64,000 nt of DNA, from assembly GCF_006228385.1 (NCBI RefSeq), contig NZ_CP039852.1:992001-1056000 (forward strand), given 5' to 3'. This stretch comes from Salinimonas iocasae. Lineage in GTDB: Bacteria; Pseudomonadota; Gammaproteobacteria; Enterobacterales; Alteromonadaceae. Made by a program: the position numbers and the translations under genes. Shown one piece after another: positions 9,411 through 18,414 of the stretch (the first letter of the stretch is position 1; each line of letters begins with the position of its first letter). The notes beneath the pieces are model-generated. The model searched no databases. It had not been told where the DNA came from and worked only from the letters and a program-made list of their open reading frames with translations.

Positions 9411-9430
9411 TACTGTATATAAAAACAGTT
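9411..9430. promoter_or_regulatory. LexA (SOS) box upstream of mraZ
   Basis: The 20-mer TACTGTATATAAAAACAGTT has the CTGT-N8-ACAG core (9413-9428) and matches the E. coli LexA consensus at 17 of 20 positions by eye. It lies 181 bp before the mraZ ATG and 41 bp upstream of the -35 element of the candidate dcw promoter, with the sapC terminator on its other side. LexA control of part of dcw transcription is inferred, not shown. Confidence 0.7.
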
Positions 9431-9470
9431 TAATCCCAGAGCGGACGCGGCCTCTGGCTCAGTTTTTTGC

Positions 9471-9500
9471 TTGACAGTGGGAACGTTCCCTACCTAAACT
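9471..9500 (+). promoter_or_regulatory. Candidate sigma-70 promoter of the dcw cluster (Pmra)
   Basis: A consensus -35 TTGACA (9471-9476), an 18-bp spacer and TAAACT (9495-9500) lie 110 bp before mraZ. A perfect 12-bp palindrome GGGAACGTTCCC (9479-9490) fills most of the spacer, an ideal operator position. Confidence 0.6.
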
Positions 9501-9534
9501 GTCAATCAGTGGGTAAAAGTGGCAAATTGTGGAT
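9478..9534 (+). promoter_or_regulatory. MraZ-type operator repeats
   Basis: Pentamers TGGGT (9510), TGGCA (9520) and TGGAT (9530) are spaced exactly 10 bp apart, with a further TGGGA at 9478 inside the promoter spacer. E. coli MraZ binds TGGGN direct repeats with 5-nt spacers in its own promoter (knowledge), so autorepression is likely. Two of the three phased repeats deviate from TGGG. Confidence 0.6.
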
Positions 9535-9610
9535 CAAGAGAGAATGGATTTGCAGAACGGCACTCGATAAAACAAGAAAAACACAGCAAAAAATAAAAAA
9601 GGCTAGGGGA

Positions 9611-10069
9611 ATGTTCCGCGGCGCTAATGCAATCAATCTGGACGCAAAGGGAAGGTTGGCTATACCAACAAAATACCGTCAACCTTTACTGGATGATTGT
9701 AACGGACAGCTAGTCTGCACCATAGATACACAACAAAGTTGTTTGCTGCTTTACCCACTTCCCGAATGGGAAGAAATTGAGCTTAAACTCAGCAAGTTTT
9801 CAAGTATGGTCCCCGCTGAACGTCGTATGCAGCGCTTACTGCTAGGCTATGCCACAGAAGGCGATATGGACAAAAGCGGGCGATTTCTTCTTTCTTCACC
9901 TCTACGCCAACACGCTAAACTCAATAAAGAAGTGATGTTAGTCGGGCAGCTTAATAAGTTTGAGATATGGGATGCCGATATCTGGGCGGCTCAGGTTGAT
10001 GCTGATATGCACACTGAACGCGAAGGTAGTTTTGAGCTGACTGAACGTTTACAGGATTTCTCTTTATGA
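9611..10069 (+). CDS. mraZ: Transcriptional regulator / division-cluster protein MraZ
   Basis: I placed the start at ATG 9611 because the protein then begins [19 protein letters not shown], the family N-terminus. An upstream in-frame extension to 9467 would overlap the promoter and MraZ-type repeats and is rejected. The 152-residue product has the two SpoVT/AbrB-like half-domains with their DxxxR signatures ([11 protein letters not shown] near residue 10 and [12 protein letters not shown] near 85). Family knowledge: a ring-forming DNA-binding protein that represses the dcw promoter. An AAAAGG sequence 8 nt before the ATG serves as Shine-Dalgarno. The stop overlaps the rsmH start in an ATGA junction, so translation is probably coupled. 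Confidence 0.95.
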   Translation: MFRGANAINLDAKGRLAIPTKYRQPLLDDCNGQLVCTIDTQQSCLLLYPLPEWEEIELKLSKFSSMVPAERRMQRLLLGYATEGDMDKSGRFLLSSPLRQHAKLNKEVMLVGQLNKFEIWDADIWAAQVDADMHTEREGSFELTERLQDFSL

Positions 10070-11001
10070 CCAGCGAACTGGCTCACATTTCAGTCTTACT
10101 CAATGAATGCATCGAAGGGTTGGCGATTGACCCTGACGGTATTTATGTTGACGCAACCTTTGGCCGCGGTGGTCACTCTGCAAAAATTCTGGAGCAGTTG
10201 TCCGCTAATGGGCGTCTTATTGCTTTTGACCGGGATCCGCAGGCAATTAAAGCAGCCGAGCGGTTTGCTGACGATAAACGCTTTACCATCATCCATGAGC
10301 CATTTTCAGAAATGGAGAACCAGTTAACTGAAATGGGGCTGGCCGGGCATATCAATGGTGTTCTCATGGATCTCGGTGTATCTTCACCGCAATTAGATGA
10401 CGCCAGTCGTGGGTTCAGCTTTTTGCGCGATGGTCCGCTGGATATGCGTATGGATACCTCTCGGGGCATGAGTGCAGCAGAGTGGCTTAACACGGCAGAA
10501 GAGCAGGATATCGCCCAGGTTATTAAAGAGTTTGGTGAAGAGAAGTTTGGTAAACGCATTGCACATGCCATCGTGAACCGTCGTCAGTCTGCGCCATTAA
10601 GTCGCACCGCGGAGCTGGCTGAACTCATTGATGAAGCGGTGCCGGTAAAAGATAAATATAAACATCCTGCTACACGCGCTTTTCAGGGGATTCGGATTTA
10701 CATCAATGCCGAGCTTGACCAGCTTCGGGTTGGTTTAAAATGCGCGGTTGCGGTGTTAGGTGCGAAAGGGCGTTTAGCGGTAATTTCATTCCATTCGCTT
10801 GAAGACCGTCTCGTCAAACGCTTTATAAAAGACCAAAGCAAAGGAAAAGCAGTCCCGCATAATCTGCCGGTCACGCAGGCAGAAATTGATGCTGATAAAG
10901 TGCTCAGGCCAATCGGCAAAGCAATAAAACCGTCAGATGAAGAGATAAAACAGAACGTACGCTCACGCAGTTCGGTACTCAGGGTGGCAGAAAAGCTATG
11001 A
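10066..11001 (+). CDS. rsmH: 16S rRNA (cytosine1402-N4)-methyltransferase RsmH
   Basis: This 311-residue cytosolic S-adenosylmethionine enzyme N4-methylates C1402 of 16S rRNA. The start [13 protein letters not shown] and SAM motif I ([15 protein letters not shown]) are typical. So are the inserted helical domain, the motif [19 protein letters not shown] and the C-terminal [14 protein letters not shown] and [12 protein letters not shown]. Length matches the E. coli enzyme (313). It overlaps mraZ and ftsL by 4 nt each, consistent with coupled translation in the dcw operon. Confidence 0.97.
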   Translation: MTSELAHISVLLNECIEGLAIDPDGIYVDATFGRGGHSAKILEQLSANGRLIAFDRDPQAIKAAERFADDKRFTIIHEPFSEMENQLTEMGLAGHINGVLMDLGVSSPQLDDASRGFSFLRDGPLDMRMDTSRGMSAAEWLNTAEEQDIAQVIKEFGEEKFGKRIAHAIVNRRQSAPLSRTAELAELIDEAVPVKDKYKHPATRAFQGIRIYINAELDQLRVGLKCAVAVLGAKGRLAVISFHSLEDRLVKRFIKDQSKGKAVPHNLPVTQAEIDADKVLRPIGKAIKPSDEEIKQNVRSRSSVLRVAEKL

Positions 11002-11333
11002 GTTCTGAACGGCAGGACGCCCCTGAAGGTCAGCTGCATCTGGCCTACCTACTGCTCGCTGAATTAACCCGCAATAAACTGCGGGTTTTGTTGTATTTAA
11101 TGGTTATCGCTTCGGCATTTGCCGTGATCCTTTCCAGTCATCATAACCGGCAGCAGAATATTGCCCTGGAAAAACTGATGCAGGAGCGCGATGAGCTTGA
11201 TGTGCAGTGGCGTAACCTGGTGTTAGAGCAACGTGCGTTAACTGAACACAACCGTATTGAAGCAATGGTTGAAAAGCAGCTTGATATGCATCGTCCGGGC
11301 GCTAAAGAAGAAGTGGTGGTAAGAATTAAATGA
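10998..11333 (+). CDS. ftsL: Cell division protein FtsL
   Basis: This small bitopic divisome protein has 111 residues. It has a short cytoplasmic N-terminus and one transmembrane helix (~residues 31-51, [18 protein letters not shown]). A periplasmic coiled-coil segment follows ([19 protein letters not shown]), with a short tail containing the conserved ARVEKxA-like region ([13 protein letters not shown]). It pairs with FtsB and FtsQ to activate FtsWI (knowledge). ftsB is not in this window. The position between rsmH and ftsI and the ATGA overlaps on both sides settle the identity despite low sequence conservation in the family. Confidence 0.93.
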   Translation: MSSERQDAPEGQLHLAYLLLAELTRNKLRVLLYLMVIASAFAVILSSHHNRQQNIALEKLMQERDELDVQWRNLVLEQRALTEHNRIEAMVEKQLDMHRPGAKEEVVVRIK

Positions 11334-13105
11334 GTCGCCAGATAAACACATCAAAAAAACGCAGTCGCGGTGCTCGTCAGAATGTTAAACCGAGTATGGT
11401 TCACTGGCGGTTTTTAACCGTTATGGGGGCGGTGGCGCTAGTATTTGTGGCCATTGCAGTACGCGCCGCATATATCCAGGTTATTTCGCCAGATAACCTG
11501 ATAGAGCAGGGCGACAGCCGTACCTTGCGTACCCGCAACATGCCAACATACCGGGGCTTAATCAATGATCGTAATGGTGTTGAGCTTGCCGTAAGTGTGC
11601 CGGTTCGCGCTATTTATGCCGATCCAAAAATCGTCCACGAACAAAATGGGTTGTCAAAAACCCGCAGGTGGGAAGCACTGGCAGATGTGCTGGGCCGGGA
11701 TGTCGAAACGCTCAGGAAAAAAGTGAGCAACCCCAGCCGACGGTTTGTTTATCTTCAGCGTCAGGTATCCCCCGCAATGGCAGATTATGTCAGTCAACTG
11801 GATATACCGGGCATTTATCTGCGTCGCGAAAGTCGCCGTTATTACCCGAACGGTGAGGTTACCGCTCAGCTTATCGGTATTACCAATGTTGATGATACCG
11901 GCATTGAAGGTCTGGAGCGTTTATATAACGACTGGCTAACCGGCACCCCCGGTTCCAAAATTATCCGGCGTGATGCCAAAGGTCGTCAGGTAGAGATTCT
12001 GGAAACCAAAGACGGCGAAGCCGCCGGTAACCTGACATTGACTATTGACCAGCGTATTCAGGCCCTGGCTTATCGTGAAATTAAAGAAGCAATGCTTTAC
12101 TACCAGGCCACCTCCGCATCGGCAATGGTGCTTGATGTGGATACCGGTGAAATTCTGGCGATGGTCAATGCGCCATCTTTTAACCCTAATGATCGCTCAG
12201 ATGTTTCACCACGGCGCATGCGTAACCGGGTGTTAACGGACGCATTTGAGCCGGGTTCATCCATGAAGCCACTTGCGGTGCTCTCTGCCCTGGAATTTGG
12301 CAATGTGGATATCGGCGATACGGTGGACACGCATCCTGGTTGGATGCGTCTGGGTGGCAGTCTGGTTAAAGATCATCGCAACTATGGCGAACTGACGTTA
12401 GAAGAAATTATTCAGCATTCCAGTAATATGGGCACCTCTCGCCTGGCGCTGGGCGTGCCTAAAAACTTCCTCCTGGATACTTACTATAATATGGGTCTGA
12501 TGACCGATACCGGTACCAACATGCCCGGCGAGAGCAACGGGATATTCCACGAACGTAGTCGCTGGTCTGAGTTTGAACTGGCCACGCTGTCATTTGGCTA
12601 TGGTATTTCGGTAACAACCGCTCAAATTGCCCGTATGTACGCCACTATTGCAAATGGTGGTACCAAGTATCCACTTAGCATTGTCAAAAGCCCTAAATCT
12701 AAGGGGTGGAAACCGCAGGCCGAGCGTGTGGTAAGTGAACGAAATGCTCAGGCGGTACGAAACATGCTGGAAAGCGTGGTGCAACGCGGCGGAACGGCTG
12801 TTAAAGCAGCCATTCCCGGCTACCGCGTTGGCGGCAAAACAGGTACCAGCCGAAAAGCCGTTGCCGGAGGCTATGGCGAAGAATACGTTAATATCTTTGC
12901 CGGCATCGCGCCACTGAGTGACCCTAAGCTGGTAACGGTAGTTTTAATCAATGAGCCTGGCGGTGATCTTTACCATGCCGGTGATACAGCTGCACCGACG
13001 TTCTCAGCCATTATGGGTGGAGCGCTGCAGCTTCTGAATATCCCGCCGGACGATAAGCAGGTCACATCGACACAGTGGCTTAGCGGAGATCAGCATGGCA
13101 GCTAA
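11330..13105 (+). CDS. ftsI: Peptidoglycan D,D-transpeptidase FtsI (PBP3)
   Basis: This class B penicillin-binding protein of 591 residues cross-links septal peptidoglycan. A basic N-terminus precedes a single transmembrane helix (~residues 25-47), then the pedestal domain with the RGLINDRNGVELA motif. The transpeptidase domain shows all three active-site motifs: SSMK (catalytic Ser310, Lys313), SSN (QHSSNMG) and KTGT (GGKTGTSRKA). It overlaps ftsL by 4 nt and murE by 11 nt. FtsI works with the glycosyltransferase FtsW, encoded six genes downstream. No motif residue is altered. Confidence 0.97.
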   Translation: MSRQINTSKKRSRGARQNVKPSMVHWRFLTVMGAVALVFVAIAVRAAYIQVISPDNLIEQGDSRTLRTRNMPTYRGLINDRNGVELAVSVPVRAIYADPKIVHEQNGLSKTRRWEALADVLGRDVETLRKKVSNPSRRFVYLQRQVSPAMADYVSQLDIPGIYLRRESRRYYPNGEVTAQLIGITNVDDTGIEGLERLYNDWLTGTPGSKIIRRDAKGRQVEILETKDGEAAGNLTLTIDQRIQALAYREIKEAMLYYQATSASAMVLDVDTGEILAMVNAPSFNPNDRSDVSPRRMRNRVLTDAFEPGSSMKPLAVLSALEFGNVDIGDTVDTHPGWMRLGGSLVKDHRNYGELTLEEIIQHSSNMGTSRLALGVPKNFLLDTYYNMGLMTDTGTNMPGESNGIFHERSRWSEFELATLSFGYGISVTTAQIARMYATIANGGTKYPLSIVKSPKSKGWKPQAERVVSERNAQAVRNMLESVVQRGGTAVKAAIPGYRVGGKTGTSRKAVAGGYGEEYVNIFAGIAPLSDPKLVTVVLINEPGGDLYHAGDTAAPTFSAIMGGALQLLNIPPDDKQVTSTQWLSGDQHGS

Positions 13106-14624
13106 TACCTTTACCCAAAGTATTCGTCCGTTATTGGCGAAATTTGGCATTGAAGCGCCAGATATCAGAATTAATGGCCTGACGCTTGATAGTCGTCAGG
13201 TCTCCAGAGATTTAGCATTTGTAGCGGTGCAGGGACACAACCTGGACGGCCGCGACTTTATTCCGCAGGCTATCAGTCTCGGTGCGCGGGTCATTATGAC
13301 GCAAACTGACGACAGTGAGGCGCATGGTGCACTGGAAATGCGTGGCGGTACTGTCATTGTTCACCTGTATGACCTTCCGGTTATGTTGTCATCGCTGGCC
13401 GCTGCATTTTTCGATTATCCTGCAACCAAGCTTGAGACCGTTGCCGTTACCGGAACAAACGGTAAAACGTCGGTGGTTCAGTTACTTAGTCAGCTGAAAT
13501 CGTTGCTAGACAGTCGTAGTGCTGCTATCGGTACACTGGGTAGCGGCGTTTATGAAGGCACGACGACTCGCTGGATACCTTCGCCGGCAGACAACACTAC
13601 GCCCGATGCCATATATATGCAGCATATTCTGGCAGACTTTGTGCTTCAGAAAGTCCGTCAGGTGGCATTCGAAGCCTCCTCGCACGCCATCGTGCAAGGG
13701 CGGCTGAGCCAGGTAAAAACAGACTTTGCAGTATTTACAAATTTGTCTCGTGACCATCTGGATTATCACCAGACGATGGAAAACTATGCTGCGGCAAAGC
13801 GAGGCTTGCTCAGACAGCCCGGTTTGCGAGCGGTCGTACTCAATGCTGACGACAGAGAACACAAAAACTGGTGTGATGCCGCTCAGCCCGGCACAGAGGT
13901 TGTGCTGACCGCAGTAGGGCACAATTCTCCACTTTTATCAGAACATCGCCATTGTTTAGCCACAAATGTGCAATACCATCAGTCAGGGGTACAGTTCAGG
14001 CTGGAAAGCAGCTGGGGCACAACCGTTGTGCATGCGCCGTTACTCGGCGAATTTAATGTCAGAAACCTGCTTAGTGCAATGGCTATCCTGTTTGTCCAGG
14101 GTGAACGGTTTGATGATGTTGTACGGGTATTGCCAATGGCCACGCCGGTCAGCGGCAGAATGGAAGTCTTTTCATTCCCTCGACATGCCAACATTGTGGT
14201 GGATTACGCGCATACGCCAGATGCTCTTGACCAGGTGCTGAGCAGTGCCAGAGCACATACCGATGGTGAGTTGTGGTGCATCTTCGGGTGTGGCGGAGAC
14301 CGCGATAAAGGTAAGCGCCCCCTGATGGGAGAGGTTGCTGAGCACAAAGCTGACTATGTGGTAATTACCACCGATAACAGTCGCTCAGAGAACCCTGCAA
14401 ACATAGCCGATGATATTAAAGCCGGACTCACACAACCGGCATCAGCGGTGTTTGAGCCTGATCGGGAAGCCGCAATAAGATATTGCCTGGCGCATGCTAA
14501 GCCTGACGACTTAATTATCGTGGCCGGTAAAGGGCACGAAAACTATCAGATTATTGATCAGAAAAAAATTGATTATAACGAGCGGGCGGTTATAGCGCGC
14601 CTGCAGGAGGAGTACAGCAAATGA
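13095..14624 (+). CDS. murE: UDP-MurNAc-L-Ala-D-Glu:meso-diaminopimelate ligase MurE
   Basis: This Mur ligase has 509 residues. It has the N-terminal UDP-binding domain (LTLDSRQVSRDLAFVAV), an ATP site (VTGTNGKTSVVQL), the central domain signatures DNTTPD and NLSRDHLDYH, and the C-terminal domain (VVDYAHTPDAL, CGGDRDKGKRP). The diaminopimelate-recognition motif, DNPR in E. coli, reads DNSR here. The Arg that contacts the substrate is kept, so meso-DAP specificity is still expected, as for a gammaproteobacterium. The ATG lies within the end of ftsI behind GGAG. The stop forms an ATGA overlap with murF. Confidence 0.96.
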   Translation: MAANTFTQSIRPLLAKFGIEAPDIRINGLTLDSRQVSRDLAFVAVQGHNLDGRDFIPQAISLGARVIMTQTDDSEAHGALEMRGGTVIVHLYDLPVMLSSLAAAFFDYPATKLETVAVTGTNGKTSVVQLLSQLKSLLDSRSAAIGTLGSGVYEGTTTRWIPSPADNTTPDAIYMQHILADFVLQKVRQVAFEASSHAIVQGRLSQVKTDFAVFTNLSRDHLDYHQTMENYAAAKRGLLRQPGLRAVVLNADDREHKNWCDAAQPGTEVVLTAVGHNSPLLSEHRHCLATNVQYHQSGVQFRLESSWGTTVVHAPLLGEFNVRNLLSAMAILFVQGERFDDVVRVLPMATPVSGRMEVFSFPRHANIVVDYAHTPDALDQVLSSARAHTDGELWCIFGCGGDRDKGKRPLMGEVAEHKADYVVITTDNSRSENPANIADDIKAGLTQPASAVFEPDREAAIRYCLAHAKPDDLIIVAGKGHENYQIIDQKKIDYNERAVIARLQEEYSK

Positions 14625-16024
14625 TAATAACAACGCTGTCCTGGATTGCCGAAAAAGTACAGGGTCGCCTGCAGGGCCAGGACCTGGAAATTGGCGGGGT
14701 AAGTACAGATACACGCACATTGTCAGAGGGCGATTTGTTCATTGCCCTGACGGGGCCTAATTTCAATGGCCACACATTTTTACCACAGGCTATTGAAAAA
14801 GGTGCCAGCGCCATTATCGCCAGTGAACCGGTTGAAGCATCTGTGCCTGTTATTTATGTAGAGGATACCAGACGAGCACTCGGTGCCCTGGGAAGTGCAG
14901 TCAAGCAAAGTGTTGACGTTAAAACGGTGGCGATTACCGGTAGCAGCGGCAAAACAACGGTTAAAGAGATGACATCCGCCATACTGTCGCGCCGCGGCAA
15001 TGTATTGGCCACGGCAGGCAACTTTAACAATGACATTGGCGTGCCTCTTACGCTGCTGCGGCTTGAGGAGCAACACGATTTTGCGGTAATGGAACTGGGC
15101 GCTAACCATCTGGGCGAAATTGCCTATACGACAGATTTGGTAAAGCCGGACGTGGCAACCGTCGTGAATGCGGCAGCCTCTCACCTTGAAGGCTTCGGTA
15201 GCTTACTGGGTGTGGCCAGGGCAAAAAGCGAAATTTTTAAGGGGCTGGATCAAGACGGTGTGGCACTGGTCAATGCAGACAGCCAGTTCTCAGAATTCTG
15301 GTTGGGTAAATTAAAGCATCAAAAAACGCTGACGTTTTCGCCGGACCAGAAAAACGAGGCAGACTATACCGCAGAAGATATCATTCTCGGCCTGGATGGG
15401 TGTGCAGAGTTTCAGATGCATACGCCCCGGGGGCGGGTCAGCATCCAGCTAACCGTGCCGGGTATACATAATGTGGGCAATGCGCTGGTAGCGGCTGCAC
15501 TGAGTATTCAGGTCGGCGCTTCACTGGACGATGTTCGTGATGGGTTACGTGAGATGAGCCAGGTAAAAGGCCGGCTGAACGTAAAACAGTTGTCTGGTCA
15601 GGTTCGCCTGCTGGATGACACCTACAATGCTAATGTGGCGTCTGTGAATGCGGCCATCGACACATTATCAAGCTTTAGTGGCATGAAGGTGCTGGTATTG
15701 GGCGATATGGCTGAGCTGGGTGAAAAAGCCCGCTATTATCACGAGCAGGTGGGCGAATATGCCCGCCAAAAAGGCATTGACCACCTGTACTCACTGGGTG
15801 TACTCAGCCAACACGCCAGCTCGGTTTATCAGGAACTGGGTCAGCATTTTACGGATGCACAGAGCCTTGTCGCCTCACTTGAGTCGCTATGTGTAAATGA
15901 ACAGCGCGATATTTCAATTCTGGTGAAAGGCTCGCGCAGTTCAAAGATGGAAAATGTAGTAGAAGCAATCGAGGTATCCCCGCTGGGAAAGCTTGAACGC
16001 CGTCGGGAGCGTATGGCATGTTAA
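14621..16024 (+). CDS. murF: UDP-MurNAc-tripeptide:D-Ala-D-Ala ligase MurF
   Basis: This enzyme of 467 residues adds the D-Ala-D-Ala dipeptide, completing UDP-MurNAc-pentapeptide. Features seen are the [16 protein letters not shown] start of the uridine-binding domain, the ATP loop [12 protein letters not shown] and [13 protein letters not shown]. The ligase motif [10 protein letters not shown] and the C-terminal [13 protein letters not shown] and VLGDMAELG also appear. It overlaps murE by 4 nt and mraY by 7 nt. Length is close to the E. coli protein (452). Confidence 0.96.
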   Translation: MIITTLSWIAEKVQGRLQGQDLEIGGVSTDTRTLSEGDLFIALTGPNFNGHTFLPQAIEKGASAIIASEPVEASVPVIYVEDTRRALGALGSAVKQSVDVKTVAITGSSGKTTVKEMTSAILSRRGNVLATAGNFNNDIGVPLTLLRLEEQHDFAVMELGANHLGEIAYTTDLVKPDVATVVNAAASHLEGFGSLLGVARAKSEIFKGLDQDGVALVNADSQFSEFWLGKLKHQKTLTFSPDQKNEADYTAEDIILGLDGCAEFQMHTPRGRVSIQLTVPGIHNVGNALVAAALSIQVGASLDDVRDGLREMSQVKGRLNVKQLSGQVRLLDDTYNANVASVNAAIDTLSSFSGMKVLVLGDMAELGEKARYYHEQVGEYARQKGIDHLYSLGVLSQHASSVYQELGQHFTDAQSLVASLESLCVNEQRDISILVKGSRSSKMENVVEAIEVSPLGKLERRRERMAC

Positions 16025-17100
16025 TTTGGCTGGCTGAGTGGTTAACCCAGTTCGAAACAGGATTTAACGTATTTTCATATCTGACAATGCGGGCAATTCT
16101 GAGCACCCTGACGGCGCTGCTTATCGCAATTATCATTGGCCCTAAAATGATTCGCGCGTTACAACGTATGCAAATCGGTCAGACTGTTCGTGATGACGGC
16201 CCTGAAAGTCATTTGTCTAAAGCCGGTACGCCAACAATGGGCGGGCTACTTATTTTAGCGGCTATTGTGGCCAGTGTGCTGCTTTGGGCTGACCTGACCA
16301 ATCGCTATGTCCTGGTTACACTGGCGGTAGTGATTGGGTACGGCATCATTGGTTTTATTGACGATTACCGGAAGGTGATCCGCAAGGATTCCAAAGGGTT
16401 GATCGCGCGCTGGAAATACTTCTGGCAGTCTGTCATTGCCCTGGGTGTGGCGCTCTACTTGTACAGCACAGCCAGCACGCCGGCAGAAACCAGTTTGCTG
16501 GTACCATTTTTCAAAGATGTATTTCCACAACTGGGCCTGTTATTTATTGCCGTGGTTTACTTTGCGCTGGTGGGGACCAGTAATGCGGTCAACCTTACGG
16601 ACGGACTAGACGGGCTGGCTATTGTGCCGACCATTCTAGTGGCGGGGGCGCTGGCTATTTTCGCCTATGTCACTGGTAATACAAACTTTGCCTCTTACCT
16701 CAATATTCCCTTTATCCCGTTGACCGGAGAACTGGTCATAGTGTGTACGGCAATAGTGGGCGCAGGTCTCGGTTTTCTATGGTTCAACACCTATCCGGCG
16801 CAGGTATTTATGGGCGATGTAGGCTCGCTGGCACTGGGCGGTACACTGGGAATTCTGGCTGTGTTAGTTCGCCAGGAAATTGTATTGATCATTATGGGTG
16901 GCGTATTTGTCATCGAAACATTATCAGTGATATTGCAGGTTGGCTCCTACAAACTACGAGGCCAGCGCATCTTCAGAATGGCGCCGATACACCACCATTA
17001 TGAATTAAAAGGCTGGCCTGAACCGCGAGTCATCGTTCGGTTCTGGATCATCTCACTGATACTGGTGCTGGTCGGTTTAGCGACACTGAAACTCAGGTAA
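16018..17100 (+). CDS. mraY: Phospho-N-acetylmuramoyl-pentapeptide transferase MraY
   Basis: This integral membrane enzyme (360 residues, about ten hydrophobic segments) transfers phospho-MurNAc-pentapeptide to undecaprenyl phosphate, making lipid I. Active-site elements are visible: GFIDDYRKV (aspartate pair), [22 protein letters not shown] and the cytosolic histidine loop [12 protein letters not shown]. Its length equals the E. coli protein. It begins inside the end of murF, and murD follows after 6 bp. Confidence 0.97.
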   Translation: MLIWLAEWLTQFETGFNVFSYLTMRAILSTLTALLIAIIIGPKMIRALQRMQIGQTVRDDGPESHLSKAGTPTMGGLLILAAIVASVLLWADLTNRYVLVTLAVVIGYGIIGFIDDYRKVIRKDSKGLIARWKYFWQSVIALGVALYLYSTASTPAETSLLVPFFKDVFPQLGLLFIAVVYFALVGTSNAVNLTDGLDGLAIVPTILVAGALAIFAYVTGNTNFASYLNIPFIPLTGELVIVCTAIVGAGLGFLWFNTYPAQVFMGDVGSLALGGTLGILAVLVRQEIVLIIMGGVFVIETLSVILQVGSYKLRGQRIFRMAPIHHHYELKGWPEPRVIVRFWIISLILVLVGLATLKLR

Positions 17101-17106
17101 TAAGTT

Positions 17107-18414
17107 ATGTGTAGTACTGTCGAAAACAAAAATCTGGTGGTCGCTGGCTTTGGCAAAAGCGGGCAGGCGAGCGCACGGTTTTTGATCGACAAAGGTCTGA
17201 GCTTTTCAGTTTGGGACACCCGGCATGATATTGCTATACCCGACTGGGTGAACGGACCGTTTTATGCTGGTCAGCTACCGGATGATTTTTGGCAAAACAC
17301 TGATATTGCTGTGGTATCGCCAGGGCTTGCGTTATCCCACCCCGAGCTTCAGCGTGCAACGGCGCATGGTGTTGAATTAATTGGCGAGATTGAACTGTTC
17401 GCCCGATACAACCAGGCGTCCGTTATCGGTATTACTGGCTCCAATGGTAAAACCACGGTGACACTTCTGGTTACCCACATTTTAAAAGCGGCTGGTATAG
17501 ACGTTGTTGCAGCGGGCAACGTGGGAAGACCTGCGCTCAGTACCCTCAATGCCACACCTGACTGGGTCGTGCTGGAGCTGTCCAGTTTTCAGCTTGAAAC
17601 TACACATTCTTTGCAACTGGAAGCGGCGACTATTCTTAATATCAGCGATGATCACCTGGACCGTCACAGAACACTGACCGCCTACAGTGATGCTAAACAG
17701 CGAATTTATAACAACGCCACTCACGCGTTGTGCTGGCGTGAACAACAGGTCACTTATCCATTGCAATTGTCGGTCACGGTTACCGAGTTTGGGGCATCTG
17801 CGACAAATGATGATTTTGGGTTGAGCGACGGATGGATAACCTGGCAGGGTAAAAAGGTGCTTGATATAAGCAAAGTAAAGCTCACCGGCACGCATAATAT
17901 TCTTAATATTCAGGCGGCAATCGGGCTGGCGATGCTGGCAGGTGTTTCAACGTCAGCGGCAGCTGAAGCTGTCTATACGTTCGAGCCGGTACCTCATCGT
18001 TGTGTACAAATTGCCAACCACAATGATGTCCGCTGGATAGATGATTCAAAGGCCACCAATGCAGGTGCCACCCTTGCTGCAATTACAGGTATCAGACCAC
18101 AGTGTTCAGGCAAACTTATTCTGATAGCCGGTGGCGATGCAAAAGGGGCTGATCTTTCCGTATTGAGCGAGGCATTAGAAGCGCATGTCGATACCCTGAT
18201 TACTTTAGGCAAAGACGGACCGGCAATTGCTGCATTTTCTCCCAATGCTATTCAGGTCGAAACAATGCGTACAGCGGTACAACAGGCTAATAAACTAGCC
18301 TCGACCGGGGATATCGTTTTGTTATCTCCGGCATGTGCCAGCCTGGATATGTTTGAAAATTATGAACATCGTGCAGCTGTATTCAAAGACGCCATAAACG
18401 AGGTGTGTGCATGA
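17107..18414 (+). CDS. murD: UDP-MurNAc-L-Ala:D-glutamate ligase MurD
   Basis: This Mur ligase of 435 residues adds D-Glu to UDP-MurNAc-L-Ala. The N-terminal dinucleotide-like motif VVAGFGKSGQASARFL, the ATP loop GITGSNGKTTVTLLV, LELSSFQLE and NISDDHLDRH are typical. So are the C-terminal WIDDSKATNAGAT and LLSPACASLDMF motifs. The stop codon overlaps the ftsW ATG. Confidence 0.97.
   Translation: MCSTVENKNLVVAGFGKSGQASARFLIDKGLSFSVWDTRHDIAIPDWVNGPFYAGQLPDDFWQNTDIAVVSPGLALSHPELQRATAHGVELIGEIELFARYNQASVIGITGSNGKTTVTLLVTHILKAAGIDVVAAGNVGRPALSTLNATPDWVVLELSSFQLETTHSLQLEAATILNISDDHLDRHRTLTAYSDAKQRIYNNATHALCWREQQVTYPLQLSVTVTEFGASATNDDFGLSDGWITWQGKKVLDISKVKLTGTHNILNIQAAIGLAMLAGVSTSAAAEAVYTFEPVPHRCVQIANHNDVRWIDDSKATNAGATLAAITGIRPQCSGKLILIAGGDAKGADLSVLSEALEAHVDTLITLGKDGPAIAAFSPNAIQVETMRTAVQQANKLASTGDIVLLSPACASLDMFENYEHRAAVFKDAINEVCA

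Noticed and set aside
9467..9610. N-terminal extension of mraZ by 48 codons
   Set aside because: It would run through the promoter and MraZ-type repeats; the canonical [11 protein letters not shown] start at 9611 has its own Shine-Dalgarno.
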